From Vibrio ruber DSM 16370 (GTDB taxonomy: Bacteria > Pseudomonadota > Gammaproteobacteria > Enterobacterales > Vibrionaceae), in contig NZ_FULE01000005.1 in the NCBI RefSeq assembly GCF_900163965.1, positions 47,469 through 111,468 on the forward strand: 64,000 nt of DNA, given 5' to 3'. How positions within the stretch are numbered: the stretch's first letter is position 1; each line of letters opens with the position of its first letter. The notes below the pieces were generated by a model. That model was not told the origin of the DNA, searched no databases, and saw nothing but the letters and a program-made list of their open reading frames with translations. Shown here in pieces: positions 11,515 through 21,541 of the stretch. A program made the position numbers and the translations under genes.

Positions 11515-12771
11515 ATGACAAAACTGGCTTTTAAGCCTTGGGAACGAGTAATTACGGATATTCGTCTTGTTCCCAAGATGGTGATGCTGATGGTATTCAG
11601 TACGATATTAATCGTTGCAAAACAGCTCTGGGATGCCAGTGTGTTTTACTCCGCGTTGTTGGATGCCACCAATAATGTTCAGATTGCACAACACCATTAT
11701 GAAGCCTATATCACACAGGTTGTCTGGCAGACTTTACTCTTGATTGTTGTGTTCATCGTCCTATTGCTGTTTGCTGCGCGAGTGATGTTAAGGCAAACGC
11801 AGTATATCAGTGATGCGATTAAGGTCATGGCAAACCGGGATTTATCCGAACCGGTCATGATGGAATGTAAAGATGAATATGGTGATGTTGCCAGAGAACT
11901 TGAGAAAACCCGCCGTCAATTGCAGGACATGATCAAACTTCAAATCAGCAGTTCTCAAGAGTTATCCGGACTGACTGAAGTAATGACACTCAGTATGTCG
12001 GAAACGAAAGAGTCGGCACAAGAAGAGTTTAATGAAATTGATCAGTTAGCGACTGCAATGAGTGAAATGTCTTCTACTGTTCATACCGTTGCTGATCACG
12101 CACAAAGTGCCTCTTCATTGACTGAACAGGCTTCTTCCCGTGCGAAAACCGGGCAGGAGTTTGTTCAGAGTACGGTTCTGAAAATGCGAGATCTCTCCTC
12201 TGATATTTCTGAATCAGCCCAAGCCGTCAATCAGGTTGAGGAACGGGTTGTTGCTATCAGTAGTGTGGTCGGCACAATCCAGAGTATTTCTGAACAGACG
12301 AATTTATTGGCACTGAATGCTGCGATTGAAGCCGCTCGTGCCGGTGAAGCCGGCCGGGGCTTTGCTGTGGTTGCCGATGAAGTCCGTAATCTTGCTCAGA
12401 GAACCCAGCAGGCCACGGTTGAGATTCAGGAAATGATTTCTCAGCTGCAAAGTAGTGCTAACTCCGCGGTAGGGTTGATGGAAAAAAGTGTCGTTGAAGC
12501 TGCCGACGGGGTGGACTTGGTCACCAATGCGGGCAGTGAACTGGACGGTATCGTTGAACAGATTCAGCAAATTAATGATATGAATTTCCAAATCGCCAGT
12601 GCTGCCGGTCAGCAGAGTGGTGTTGCCGAGGAAATGAACCAGAACCTGACGAATGTGCGTGAGCTGGTAGAAGCATCAGTCACTGTGGTCAGTGAGTTAC
12701 TGGAAACATCAGAAATCATGCAGAGTAATGCTGAGGAACTGGATCAGAAGATTACTTCATTCAAAGTATGA
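11515..12771 (+). CDS. Methyl-accepting chemotaxis protein
   Basis: This 418-residue chemoreceptor signals to the CheA/CheW array at the inner membrane. Two transmembrane helices (about 20-36 and 68-88) bracket a very short periplasmic segment of about 30 residues, too small for a standard sensor domain. A HAMP-like segment follows. The signalling domain has the highly conserved hairpin tip EQTNLLALNAAIEAARAGEAGRGFAVVADEVR (split here: tip residues about 264-296). There is no CheR-docking pentapeptide at the C terminus (ends SFKV). The ligand cannot be deduced; the receptor may sense a membrane or cytoplasmic state. The gene lies between ygiF and glnE. Confidence 0.93.
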   Translation: MTKLAFKPWERVITDIRLVPKMVMLMVFSTILIVAKQLWDASVFYSALLDATNNVQIAQHHYEAYITQVVWQTLLLIVVFIVLLLFAARVMLRQTQYISDAIKVMANRDLSEPVMMECKDEYGDVARELEKTRRQLQDMIKLQISSSQELSGLTEVMTLSMSETKESAQEEFNEIDQLATAMSEMSSTVHTVADHAQSASSLTEQASSRAKTGQEFVQSTVLKMRDLSSDISESAQAVNQVEERVVAISSVVGTIQSISEQTNLLALNAAIEAARAGEAGRGFAVVADEVRNLAQRTQQATVEIQEMISQLQSSANSAVGLMEKSVVEAADGVDLVTNAGSELDGIVEQIQQINDMNFQIASAAGQQSGVAEEMNQNLTNVRELVEASVTVVSELLETSEIMQSNAEELDQKITSFKV

Positions 12772-12791
12772 TCCGGTTTTGAAATTGTAAG

Positions 12792-12863
12792 CGCTCACTT
12801 AGGGGCTTGTGAACTCTCGTGGTCTAATCACGTTGGCGCATTCCTTCAAGTGGGCGTTTTTTT
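12792..12863 (+). terminator. Long branched terminator-like structure after the chemoreceptor gene
   Basis: CGCTCACTT (12792-12800) pairs with AAGTGGGCG (12848-12856), with one G-U pair, and is followed by seven T. The enclosed 47 bases hold a further small hairpin (CGTG/CACG), so the RNA could fold as a multi-branch structure rather than a plain stem. The position and T-run fit a terminator. Confidence 0.55.
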
Positions 12864-12930
12864 AATCATGTTTCTCAAGTTGCTATGACTCATCACCGTT
12901 GTGTGGGGCACCGATAATAAGAGGCTGCAA

Positions 12931-15777
12931 ATGCAATTACCATCCGAACTCCAGACATTATCCGATTTAAATTATCAGCGATTGACGGAAAAACATCCGG
13001 TCATCTTATCTTGGTCTGCATCTTTAACTGAACAATTGAAATATGTGTTGGGGTTGAGTGATTTTCTTTATGAAGCGTTGATGCGTGATGCGCAGTTGTG
13101 TGAGATCTTTCCGTCAATGATTGCGAGTCAATCCCGGGCTGATGATTACCGGCAGCAGTTACAAAAGCAATTGGTTACAGAGCCGGATGAAGCAACGGGA
13201 GAGCATATTCTGCGTACGGTGAGAAACCGGGAAATGTTTTATATTGCCTGGCGTGATTTTCTGGCGGACTGGCCACTTGAAGAAAGTTTGCATCATCTCT
13301 CAGAATTGGCGGAAGCATTGATTTTTGAAACATATCAATGGCAATACGCGCTTTGCTGCAAGCTGTGGGGAACACCGGTCAACCAAGCCGGTGAAACCCA
13401 GCCCATGTTAATTATCGGGATGGGAAAGCTGGGCGGCGGAGAACTGAATTTTTCATCCGATATCGATTTGATTTTTGCCTACCCGGATAATGGTGAAACG
13501 CAAGGGGTGCGCAAAAGTATTGCGAATGCGCAATTTTTTACGCGACTGGGGCAAAGAATCATCAAGAGCCTGGATCAGCAGACAGCCGACGGTTTTTGCT
13601 ATCGTGTCGATATGCGTCTCAGACCTTTTGGCGATAGCGGCCCGCTGGTGATGAGTTTTGCGGCATTAGAAGACTATTATCAGGAACAGGGAAGAGACTG
13701 GGAACGTTATGCGATGGTCAAAGCACGCGTGATGGGGCGCGAAATGTATGCGTGCTATCAGGAGCTGAGACAGATGCTGCGTCCTTTCGTGTTTCGTCGT
13801 TATATTGATTTCAGTGCGATTCAGTCGCTGCGCCGGATGAAATCAATGATTCAAAGTGAAGTTCGCCGTCGGGGATTGGTGAATAATATTAAACTCGGTG
13901 CCGGTGGGATTCGGGAAATTGAGTTTATTGTCCAGTCATTTCAATTGATTCGGGGAGGACGGGAGCCGAGTTTAAGAAAACGTGGTTTATTAGAAACGCT
14001 GCATGCGATTCAGACGTTAGGACTGCTCGGTGAGCATGATGTGACTTCGCTACAACAGGCATATTTATTTTTAAGACGTGTGGAAAACCTGCTGCAAGCC
14101 TTGGCGGACAAGCAGACCCAAACCTTACCCGATGATTCGTGTTCTCAGCAGCAACTGGTGACAGCTTTAGGGATGGATTGTTGGGAGACACTCCTTCAGG
14201 AGATTCAGGTCCATATGGCTCGGGTGCATCAAATTTTCAGAGATTTGATCGGTGATGAAGACGATAGCGAAGAGGCTCCGGTTGAGTCGGTGTATCAGGA
14301 GCTTTGGGATATGGCTCAGAAACCGGAAGTAGTCGCCGATATTCTCCAACAAGATCTCGCTTTAGCACCGGAAAGCAAAGTGGCGGATGTGTTGCTGCAA
14401 TTTAAAACCGAACTGGCTAAAAAAACCTTGGGACCTCGTGGTCGGGACGTATTGAACCATTTAATGCCGAAAGTGTTTCAGGGCGTTTTCCGACACCCCG
14501 ATGCGCAGTTCGGTTTCCCCCGGGTTTTGCATCTGTTGCAACGTATTGCAACCCGAACCACCTATCTGGAACTGCTCGATGAGCACCCCGCGGCACTGAT
14601 GCAGTTAACCCGCTTATGCACGGCGAGCCCGATGATTTCTGAGCAGTTGGCTCGTTATCCCATTTTGCTCGACGAATTACTCGATCCGCATCAGCTTTAT
14701 CATCCGATTCCGCTTGATCAATACCGTGTGGAGTTACGAGATTTCCTAGCCCGTATTCCTCAGGATGATATGGAACAGCAAATGGAAGGTTTGCGGCAGT
14801 TTAAACAGATCTGTCTGCTGCGCATTGCAGCAGCAGACATTGCAGAAGTGCTCCCTGTCATGAAAGTGAGTGATCACCTCACTTATTTGGCTGAGGCGAT
14901 CGTTGAAGTGGTTGTTCATCAGGCGTGGGAGCAGTTAAAAGAGAAGTATGGAGAGCCGACACATTTGAATCAGCGTGTCGGCAAAGGATTTGCGGTGATC
15001 GGTTACGGTAAAGTCGGCGGCTGGGAACTGGGCTATAACTCTGATCTGGATTTGGTTTTCCTGCACGACTGTCCGGCCAATATTAATACCAATGGCAACA
15101 AAGAAATTGACGGACGACAATTCTACCTGCGTCTGGCACAACGCATCATTCATATTTTTTCGGTGCGGACGGCTTCCGGTATTTTATATGATGTTGATAT
15201 GCGCCTCAGACCCTCAGGCGCTTCGGGTTTATTAGTCGCACCGGTCAGTGCTTTTGCTGAATATCAGCATCAGGAGGCATGGACATGGGAGCATCAGGCA
15301 CTCGTCCGTGCACGAATGATTTATGGCGATGAATTACTGGCAGACGCATTTATGCAAACGCGTCATCAGATATTAAGCCGGGTCAGAGATGCATCCGTTC
15401 TGAAACAAGAAGTGATTGAAATGCGGGAAAAAATGCGTCAGCACCTTGCAGAGAAAAAGCCGGGTCGCTTTATGCTTAAACAAGATCGTGGCGGCATCAC
15501 GGATATTGAATTTTTGGCGCAGTATCTGGTGCTTTGCTATAGCAGCCAGTATCCGGATCTGACGCGATGGTCGGATAATGTCAGAATTTTTGAGTCATTG
15601 TTGAGTGTCGGCATGATGTCACAAGAACAGGTGCAGGATTTGATCGAGGCTTATACCGCCATGAGAGATCAAATCCACCATCGTAATCTGCTGAATCTGG
15701 ATGCGGACGTGAGTCAGGATAAATTCTTAGCAGAGCGTGAGGTTGTGATTCAGGCTTGGCAACAGTGGCTGGGATAA
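12931..15777 (+). CDS. glnE: Bifunctional glutamine synthetase adenylyltransferase/deadenylase
   Basis: GlnE adds or removes AMP on glutamine synthetase according to nitrogen status signalled through PII. The 948-residue product has two nucleotidyltransferase domains. The N-terminal deadenylating one carries GMGKLGGGELNFSSDIDL and the C-terminal adenylylating one GYGKVGGWELGYNSDLDL; each has the G-[GW]-x-E-x-N/S-x-D-x-D pattern and they are joined by helical linkers. The ATG at 12931 is chosen because AAGAGG lies just before it; an in-frame GTG at 12901 would add ten unlikely residues. hldE follows 77 bases downstream, matching the E. coli ygiF-glnE-hldE order. Confidence 0.96.
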   Translation: MQLPSELQTLSDLNYQRLTEKHPVILSWSASLTEQLKYVLGLSDFLYEALMRDAQLCEIFPSMIASQSRADDYRQQLQKQLVTEPDEATGEHILRTVRNREMFYIAWRDFLADWPLEESLHHLSELAEALIFETYQWQYALCCKLWGTPVNQAGETQPMLIIGMGKLGGGELNFSSDIDLIFAYPDNGETQGVRKSIANAQFFTRLGQRIIKSLDQQTADGFCYRVDMRLRPFGDSGPLVMSFAALEDYYQEQGRDWERYAMVKARVMGREMYACYQELRQMLRPFVFRRYIDFSAIQSLRRMKSMIQSEVRRRGLVNNIKLGAGGIREIEFIVQSFQLIRGGREPSLRKRGLLETLHAIQTLGLLGEHDVTSLQQAYLFLRRVENLLQALADKQTQTLPDDSCSQQQLVTALGMDCWETLLQEIQVHMARVHQIFRDLIGDEDDSEEAPVESVYQELWDMAQKPEVVADILQQDLALAPESKVADVLLQFKTELAKKTLGPRGRDVLNHLMPKVFQGVFRHPDAQFGFPRVLHLLQRIATRTTYLELLDEHPAALMQLTRLCTASPMISEQLARYPILLDELLDPHQLYHPIPLDQYRVELRDFLARIPQDDMEQQMEGLRQFKQICLLRIAAADIAEVLPVMKVSDHLTYLAEAIVEVVVHQAWEQLKEKYGEPTHLNQRVGKGFAVIGYGKVGGWELGYNSDLDLVFLHDCPANINTNGNKEIDGRQFYLRLAQRIIHIFSVRTASGILYDVDMRLRPSGASGLLVAPVSAFAEYQHQEAWTWEHQALVRARMIYGDELLADAFMQTRHQILSRVRDASVLKQEVIEMREKMRQHLAEKKPGRFMLKQDRGGITDIEFLAQYLVLCYSSQYPDLTRWSDNVRIFESLLSVGMMSQEQVQDLIEAYTAMRDQIHHRNLLNLDADVSQDKFLAEREVVIQAWQQWLG

Positions 15778-15854
15778 TATCTCGGAGAGTGGTTATTCAG
15801 CCTGTGATTCGGCTGTGATAAACTCTGGGCAAATCGAAAAACTGGAGATTTCTA

Positions 15855-17285
15855 ATGAAGCCAATTCTACCTGACTATGATCAAGCAGGTGTTTTAATTG
15901 TTGGTGATGTCATGCTGGATCGCTACTGGTATGGCCCGACCGGGCGTATTTCACCGGAAGCCCCGGTTCCTGTTGTGAAAGTTGAACATAATGAGGAACG
16001 TCCGGGCGGAGCAGCAAACGTTGCTATGAATATTGCATCGCTTGGCGGACAGGCGCATATCGTCGGGTTAACCGGACAAGACGAGCCTGCCGCGGTTTTG
16101 GAAGAAAAGCTGACTTCATTAAATGTTCATTGTCACTTTGTGGCCTTGCCTTCTTATCCGACGATTACCAAGCTACGTGTTTTAAGTCGCGGCCAACAAC
16201 TAATCCGTCTTGATTTTGAAGATAAATTCGAGAATACCGATCCCGAGCTGGTATTGTCCCGCATGGAAAGTGCGCTCCCTCAGGTTCGCTCCGTCATTCT
16301 GTCTGATTATGCGAAAGGGGCACTCGAGCATGTACAGCAGTTTATTCAGAAAGCCAAACAGTTCGGTGTGCCGGTCTTCATTGATCCGAAAGGGGCTGAT
16401 TTCGAACGCTATCGGGGCGCGACGCTGTTAACACCGAATATGGCTGAGTTTGAAATGGTGGTCGGCAAGGTTCATTCAGAAGATGAGTTGGTCGCCAAAG
16501 GGTTCGCATTAATTGATAAATATGAACTCGATGCATTGCTCGTGACACGAAGTGAACATGGCATGACCTTGTTGCGCCGCGACCATGAACCTTTCCACTT
16601 ACCGACGCTGGCTAAAGAAGTTTATGATGTGACGGGGGCCGGTGATACCGTGATTTCCGTTCTGGCAGCTTCTGTTGCCGCAGGGAAACCGTTGGATGAA
16701 GCTTGTGCGCTGGCAAATGCCGCTGCCGGTATTGTCGTCGGCAAGGTCGGCACGTCAACGGTCTCGACGATTGAGTTGGCCGAAGCGATTCATGGTAGTC
16801 AGGATACCGATTTCGGTGTTATCGGTGAGAAAGCACTGATTGAAGCTGTCAGAAAAGCGCAGGCCCACGGAGAGAAAGTCGTGATGACCAATGGCTGTTT
16901 CGATATTCTTCATGCCGGGCACGTCTCTTATCTCAACCATGCCGCTCAATTGGGCGATCGCTTGATTGTCGCTGTAAATACTGATGAATCGGTGAAGCGT
17001 CTGAAAGGCCCGGGTCGTCCGGTAAATCCGACTGATCGGCGGATGGCGGTACTGGCTGGTTTAGGCGCAGTCGATTGGGTTGTTCCATTCAGCGAAGATA
17101 CACCACAGCGTCTGATTGCGACCGTATTACCGGATCTGCTGGTTAAAGGTGGCGATTATCGTCCCGAAGAGATCGCGGGGGGGCAGGAAGTCATTGCCGC
17201 CGGCGGAGAAGTTCGGGTGCTTAACTTTGAAGATGGCTGCTCAACTTCTGAAATCATTGAAGCGATCAAAGGTGGCCGTGGTTAA
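15855..17285 (+). CDS. hldE: Bifunctional heptose 7-phosphate kinase / heptose 1-phosphate adenylyltransferase
   Basis: HldE makes ADP-D-glycero-beta-D-manno-heptose precursors for the lipopolysaccharide inner core. The N-terminal PfkB-type kinase (about 1-318) has the ribokinase signatures [15 protein letters not shown] and [14 protein letters not shown]. The C-terminal nucleotidyltransferase starts at about residue 344 ([19 protein letters not shown]) and includes the HxGH motif. At 476 residues it matches the two-domain E. coli protein. A strong stem-loop shared with tolC follows. Confidence 0.97.
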   Translation: MKPILPDYDQAGVLIVGDVMLDRYWYGPTGRISPEAPVPVVKVEHNEERPGGAANVAMNIASLGGQAHIVGLTGQDEPAAVLEEKLTSLNVHCHFVALPSYPTITKLRVLSRGQQLIRLDFEDKFENTDPELVLSRMESALPQVRSVILSDYAKGALEHVQQFIQKAKQFGVPVFIDPKGADFERYRGATLLTPNMAEFEMVVGKVHSEDELVAKGFALIDKYELDALLVTRSEHGMTLLRRDHEPFHLPTLAKEVYDVTGAGDTVISVLAASVAAGKPLDEACALANAAAGIVVGKVGTSTVSTIELAEAIHGSQDTDFGVIGEKALIEAVRKAQAHGEKVVMTNGCFDILHAGHVSYLNHAAQLGDRLIVAVNTDESVKRLKGPGRPVNPTDRRMAVLAGLGAVDWVVPFSEDTPQRLIATVLPDLLVKGGDYRPEEIAGGQEVIAAGGEVRVLNFEDGCSTSEIIEAIKGGRG

Positions 17286-17312
17286 ATACTTTTATCAATT
17301 GTCGCTCAAATA

Positions 17313-17345
17313 AATAAAGCCAGCATTTTGCTGGCTTTATTGTCA
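17313..17345. terminator. Bidirectional terminator between hldE and tolC
   Basis: A perfect 13-bp stem (AATAAAGCCAGCA/TGCTGGCTTTATT) closes a three-base loop. A-rich left and T-rich right arms allow it to end both the plus-strand hldE and minus-strand tolC transcripts. Confidence 0.85.
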
Positions 17346-17374
17346 ATGTAACTGGCAGTCTGATGTGTAGGTGA

Positions 17375-18682
17375 CTATTTCAGGCCAGCGTTGATATCAA
17401 GAATATCTTGTTCGTTTAACGTGCCGACAGCCTGTTTTAATTGAAGTACATTCAGAATGTAGTCATAACGTGCATCTGACAAATTTCTGTTTGCATCATA
17501 GAGGCGACGGGTGGAATCCAATACATCCACAATGGTGCGGGTTCCGACATCAAAACCGGCTTCAGTCGCTTGCAGTGCCGATTTGGCGGATACGACTGCT
17601 TGTTGGTAAGCCCGGATCGCTTCGATAGAAGCATTGATATTGTTATTGTATGCACGAACGTTTTTGACGACACTGCGGTAGCTTGCTTCGAGATCCTGAC
17701 TGGCTTGTGTTAAACCATATTCAGCCCGTTTGGTTTCAGCGGTGATTTTTCCACCGGTATAAAGTGGTACCGAGAGGTTGACACCGACACTGACATTATT
17801 AATAGGATCGAAGGCGTTATAGTTCGCATTTGACTGTTCATATTCATGTTTAGTGCTGTAACCCGCATCCAGACTTAGATTGGGCAAATGTCCTGAGCTG
17901 GCTAAAGCAATTTTTTCCCGGGCGATATCTTGGGAGATTCTGGCCGTCAAAAGCGATAAATTCTTCTTCTGAGCTTCATTTACCAGTTCAGTCATCGAGC
18001 TGCCCATTTTACTGGCCGAGAAACGATTGGTATCTAATGGACTGAGGTGATCGTGTTCCTGACCGGTAATTTCACGAATCGCTTCGTAGCTGTTAGTCAG
18101 ACTATTTTCCGCTAAAACTTCATCAGCCAGAACACTATCATATTGTGCCTGAGCATCGTGGACATCAGTAATCGCAGATAAACCGACTTCAAATCGTTGT
18201 TTCGTCTGTTCCAGTTGACGCGCAACTGCATTCTTTTCAGCACGTACAAAAGCAAGGTTATCTTTGGCTCTCAGTACTTCAAAGTAAGCTTGAGCAACCC
18301 GTAAAATGAGGTTTTGCTGCGTTTGTGCATATTGAGAATCAACCTGGCGCGCTGATTTTTCAGCGATACCTAAGTTCAGCCAACTGTTTCTGTCATAAAG
18401 CGTCTGAGATAAAGTCACACCCGCTGACCATTGCTTACTATCTGCAATATCTTTATTACTGCTGATGACGTTATAACCTGTTGACAGGTTAATCTGTGGT
18501 AATAGTTCTCCCCGGGTTGACTTTATTGCTTCATAGGCTGAGTCACGTTGTGCCGCAGCACTAAGCAACTGGGGATCATTTTGTTTGGCTTGGTCATAGA
18601 TTTCCGCAAGGGTATCTGCCCAAACGATAGGGGACAGACTTCCCAGAGTGATACTGACGCATAGTGGGAGCAGTTTTTTCAT
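17375..18682 (-). CDS. tolC: Outer membrane channel protein TolC
   Basis: TolC is the trimeric outer membrane duct used by RND, MFS and ABC efflux pumps and by type I secretion. The 435-residue precursor has a Sec signal peptide (cleavage after about residue 22, ...IVWA) and two tandem outer membrane efflux repeats rich in long helices. Typical segments are AQRDSAYEAIKSTRGELLPQ near the N terminus and GTRTIVDVLDSTRRLYDA near the C terminus. It is divergent from nudF across a 233-bp AT-rich promoter region, the arrangement seen in E. coli and Vibrio. Confidence 0.96.
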   Translation of the reverse strand: MKKLLPLCVSITLGSLSPIVWADTLAEIYDQAKQNDPQLLSAAAQRDSAYEAIKSTRGELLPQINLSTGYNVISSNKDIADSKQWSAGVTLSQTLYDRNSWLNLGIAEKSARQVDSQYAQTQQNLILRVAQAYFEVLRAKDNLAFVRAEKNAVARQLEQTKQRFEVGLSAITDVHDAQAQYDSVLADEVLAENSLTNSYEAIREITGQEHDHLSPLDTNRFSASKMGSSMTELVNEAQKKNLSLLTARISQDIAREKIALASSGHLPNLSLDAGYSTKHEYEQSNANYNAFDPINNVSVGVNLSVPLYTGGKITAETKRAEYGLTQASQDLEASYRSVVKNVRAYNNNINASIEAIRAYQQAVVSAKSALQATEAGFDVGTRTIVDVLDSTRRLYDANRNLSDARYDYILNVLQLKQAVGTLNEQDILDINAGLK

Positions 18683-18915
18683 TCTTCCTATTCCTGCAAT
18701 ATTGTCATGAGAGATTGCGCTCGCTAGTTTAACTTAAATTTACTAAGAAGTGCTCAGGCAGTTTGTCATTTTTCTGGTTAATTATCCATCTGTATAGTAA
18801 ACAAATTACTTAATTTAACTATTTTAGTAATTTTTATATAAAAAATTGAGCTGAATCCTTGGTACGTAAACTCTTACATGGTTAAATTTAAATATTCAAA
18901 TGGAGAATAGAAAGA

Positions 18916-19545
18916 ATGCGATCATCACAAAAAGAGCCGACCCGGTTTTCTGCTCAAGATTTGCAGGTTGTCAAAAAAGAGACACTTTTTAACGGCTTCT
19001 TCAAAATGGTAAAGTATTATTTCAAATATAAGCAGTTTGAAGGTGGCTGGAGTCGGGTTGTTGAGCGGGAGATGTTTGTGCGCGGCCGTGCTGCTGCGGT
19101 GCTTCCTTATGATCCGGTGCTTGATCAGGTCGTCTTAATTGAGCAAATCCGTGTTGGCGCACTTGAAAACCAGCACCCATGGCAGTTTGAAGTGGTGGCC
19201 GGGATTGTCGAAGAGGGCGAATCCTCGGAAGATGTCGTGCGTCGTGAAGCTGTCGAAGAAGCGGGACTCATCGTTGAACGGATTACGCCGGTAACGTCGT
19301 ACTATCCTTCATCTGGCGGATGCAATGAAATGATTGATGTCTATGTCGGTGAAGTGGATGCTTCGAAAGCGCATGGGATTCATGGGCTGGATGGGGAAGA
19401 TGAGGATATTCGTGTCCACGTGTTAAGCCGGGAAATGGCTTATGACTGGGTGAAAACGGGTAAGATTGAAAACGGTGCCTCCATTATTGCGCTGCAATGG
19501 TTGGCGTTAAACTGGGAAGAACTGAAGACACAATGGCAGAAGTAG
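18916..19545 (+). CDS. nudF: ADP-ribose diphosphatase
   Basis: NudF cleaves ADP-ribose to AMP and ribose 5-phosphate. The 209-residue protein carries an intact Nudix box, GIVEEGESSEDVVRREAVEE followed by AGL (about residues 96-118), with the REAxEE core. The upstream strand preceding it fits the ADP-ribose pyrophosphatase subgroup. GGAGAATAG lies before the ATG. Its end overlaps the start of the DUF1249 gene, so nudF, the DUF1249 gene, cpdA and yqiA look like one operon leading to parE-parC, as in E. coli. Confidence 0.95.
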   Translation: MRSSQKEPTRFSAQDLQVVKKETLFNGFFKMVKYYFKYKQFEGGWSRVVEREMFVRGRAAAVLPYDPVLDQVVLIEQIRVGALENQHPWQFEVVAGIVEEGESSEDVVRREAVEEAGLIVERITPVTSYYPSSGGCNEMIDVYVGEVDASKAHGIHGLDGEDEDIRVHVLSREMAYDWVKTGKIENGASIIALQWLALNWEELKTQWQK

Positions 19546-19991
19546 CAATGAAAAAGCCGTATCATGTCGATTTACCGGAGCTGATGCGGGTTTATGAAAC
19601 CAACTATGCAAAACTGAATGCGTTGTTGCCGTCGTTGCACAGCGCTGAAGATGTGCGTTGTTACCAAGCCTTGCGTATGAATTATCAACTCGAAGTTATA
19701 GAAGTAACCAAGTATACGACATTGGTTAAGATCTGTCAGAGTGATGATGTAGCAGTATTTCCGCTGCCGACTATGTCCGTCAGGTTATATCATGATGCGC
19801 GTGTTGCCGAGGTGTGCAGCGCCGAACAGATACACCGGTTAAAGCCTCGTTATGACTATCCGAACGATAGCATGGTACAAAAAGATGAAAAAGCTCAGAC
19901 GAACCGTTTTTTAGGGGATTGGCTGACCTTTTGTTTAAAGCATGGTATTACTCGCGCACCGATTAATATCCGAGATCGATCATCTTCATAA
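19533..19991 (+). CDS. yqiB: DUF1249 family protein (YqiB-like)
   Basis: This 152-residue cytoplasmic protein of unknown function matches the YqiB/DUF1249 family: a conserved start YHVDLPELMRVYETNYAKL, then the segment VFPLPTMSVRLYHDARVAEVC and a C terminus around RFLGDWLTFCLKHG. No catalytic motif is evident. The start overlaps the end of nudF by 13 bases. A second ATG at 19548, just after the nudF stop, is an equally possible start. Position between nudF and cpdA is conserved in Gammaproteobacteria and suggests co-expression only. Confidence 0.88.
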   Translation: MAEVAMKKPYHVDLPELMRVYETNYAKLNALLPSLHSAEDVRCYQALRMNYQLEVIEVTKYTTLVKICQSDDVAVFPLPTMSVRLYHDARVAEVCSAEQIHRLKPRYDYPNDSMVQKDEKAQTNRFLGDWLTFCLKHGITRAPINIRDRSSS

Positions 19992-20003
19992 GGTTAAGTA
20001 GAT

Positions 20004-20825
20004 TTGGACGTATCGTTTCATACCGAACATCTTGAGAGTATTAAACTGCTTCAGGTGACCGATACTCATTTATTTGCTTCTGATGAGGGCAGTTTGCTCA
20101 GTGTCAATACGGCAAATAGTTTTAAGGCGGTCGTACAGGAGGTTATCTCCAGGAATGTCGATTATCAGCTCATTTTGGCGACCGGAGATATTTCTCAGGA
20201 TCATTCTGAAGCGTCTTATCAGTTGTTTGTAGACAGCATTGCGCCTTTGCTGAAGCCTTGCTTATGTCTGCCGGGCAATCATGATGAGCAGAATGCGATG
20301 AAAACCATTCTGGCGAGTGCTCAAATCATCCAGCCGAGGCATGTGACAGTGGGGGCTCACTGGCAGATGATTCTGCTCGATTCACAAGTCTCCGGTGTGC
20401 CTTATGGTTATATCAGTCCGGAACAATTGCAGCAGATGGATGATATTTTACGTAAGAGTCAGGCAAAACATACGCTGATCTTACTTCATCATCATCCGCT
20501 GTTAGTTGGCAGTCGCTGGTTGGATCAACATACGTTAAAAAACAGCGATGCGTTCTGGGAAGTGCTGTTGAAATACCCGCACGTTAAAGGCGTGCTCTGT
20601 GGTCATGTTCATCAAGTGATGGAACGTGATTATCATGGGATTCAGGTGATGTCTACGCCTTCGACTTGTGTGCAGTTTAAGCCGCGTTCTGATGAATTTG
20701 CACTGGACTTGGTTTCTCCCGGTTGGCGTGAGCTGACGCTTCATCCCGGAGGGGAATTGACGACACACGTTGGTCGTTTGAAGCAAGGTCTTTTCTTACC
20801 TGATTTCTCCGCGAACGGCTACTGA
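20004..20825 (+). CDS. cpdA: 3',5'-cyclic-AMP phosphodiesterase
   Basis: CpdA hydrolyses cAMP to AMP and so tunes CRP activity. The 273-residue protein is a calcineurin-like metallophosphoesterase with all metal-binding blocks: QVTDTHLFA, ATGDISQDH, PGNHDE, HHHPL and CGHVHQ. The only sensible start in frame is the TTG at 20004 (VSFHTEHLESIKLLQVTDTH follows); AAGG lies about 12 bases before it. A TTG start implies modest translation. The gene is 12 bases after the DUF1249 gene and 42 bases before yqiA. Confidence 0.93.
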   Translation: MDVSFHTEHLESIKLLQVTDTHLFASDEGSLLSVNTANSFKAVVQEVISRNVDYQLILATGDISQDHSEASYQLFVDSIAPLLKPCLCLPGNHDEQNAMKTILASAQIIQPRHVTVGAHWQMILLDSQVSGVPYGYISPEQLQQMDDILRKSQAKHTLILLHHHPLLVGSRWLDQHTLKNSDAFWEVLLKYPHVKGVLCGHVHQVMERDYHGIQVMSTPSTCVQFKPRSDEFALDLVSPGWRELTLHPGGELTTHVGRLKQGLFLPDFSANGY

Positions 20826-20867
20826 TAACAGTGAATTGGCCTGTATAGGCAGCAGATGAGGCAAGCA

Positions 20868-21452
20868 ATGCGTAAACCTTCTTTATTGATCTATATTCAC
20901 GGCTTTAACAGTTCTCCGTTATCGCATAAAGCGATGATTATGCAGCAATACTGTCGTGATTATCGCCCGGATATGCGGGTGATTGTCCCTCAGCTTCCCA
21001 GTTTTCCTGAAGCTGCCGCTCAGATGCTCTCCGGTTTGATTCGCGAGAAACAGCAGGAATATCGCATCGGTCTGATAGGCAGTTCGCTCGGAGGATATCT
21101 ATCGATCTGGCTGAATGCCCAGTTTGATCTCAAAGCGGTTGTTGTTAACCCGGCTGTACGTCCTTACGAATTGTTACAAGACTACCTTGGTGAACAAGTT
21201 AATCCGTATACTCATGAAACGTATACTCTGAAGGCTTGCCATATTGAGGAACTCAAAGCGCTGGATGTTAAGGCTTTAGCTCACCCGGAACAGTTCTGGC
21301 TGTTGCAACAAATGGGCGATGAAGTGCTTGATTACCGTCAGGCCGTTGAAAAATTCCGCGATGCGCGGCAAACCGTAGAACAAGGGGGGGATCATAGTTT
21401 TATTGGCTTTGAACGCTACGCAGCGGCTATCCTTGAATTTCTGGAACTTTGA
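20868..21452 (+). CDS. yqiA: YqiA family esterase
   Basis: YqiA is a small alpha/beta-hydrolase with esterase activity on short acyl chains in E. coli. The 194-residue protein shows the oxyanion region YIHGFNSSP, the nucleophile elbow GSSLGGY (about residues 75-81), an acidic residue in QMGDEVLDY and the catalytic His in GGDHSF. The ATG at 20868 follows GATGAGG at good spacing; the upstream ATG at 20856 would add four residues. It ends the nudF operon, before a 244-bp gap leading to parE. Confidence 0.9.
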   Translation: MRKPSLLIYIHGFNSSPLSHKAMIMQQYCRDYRPDMRVIVPQLPSFPEAAAQMLSGLIREKQQEYRIGLIGSSLGGYLSIWLNAQFDLKAVVVNPAVRPYELLQDYLGEQVNPYTHETYTLKACHIEELKALDVKALAHPEQFWLLQQMGDEVLDYRQAVEKFRDARQTVEQGGDHSFIGFERYAAAILEFLEL

Positions 21453-21541
21453 CATGCATTGAGAAAAGTGTCAGAAACTCATGCTGATGCCTGACAGAAG
21501 CTTGACAGGAAGCCTTCTCTTCCAGACTATACCTCAAACGT

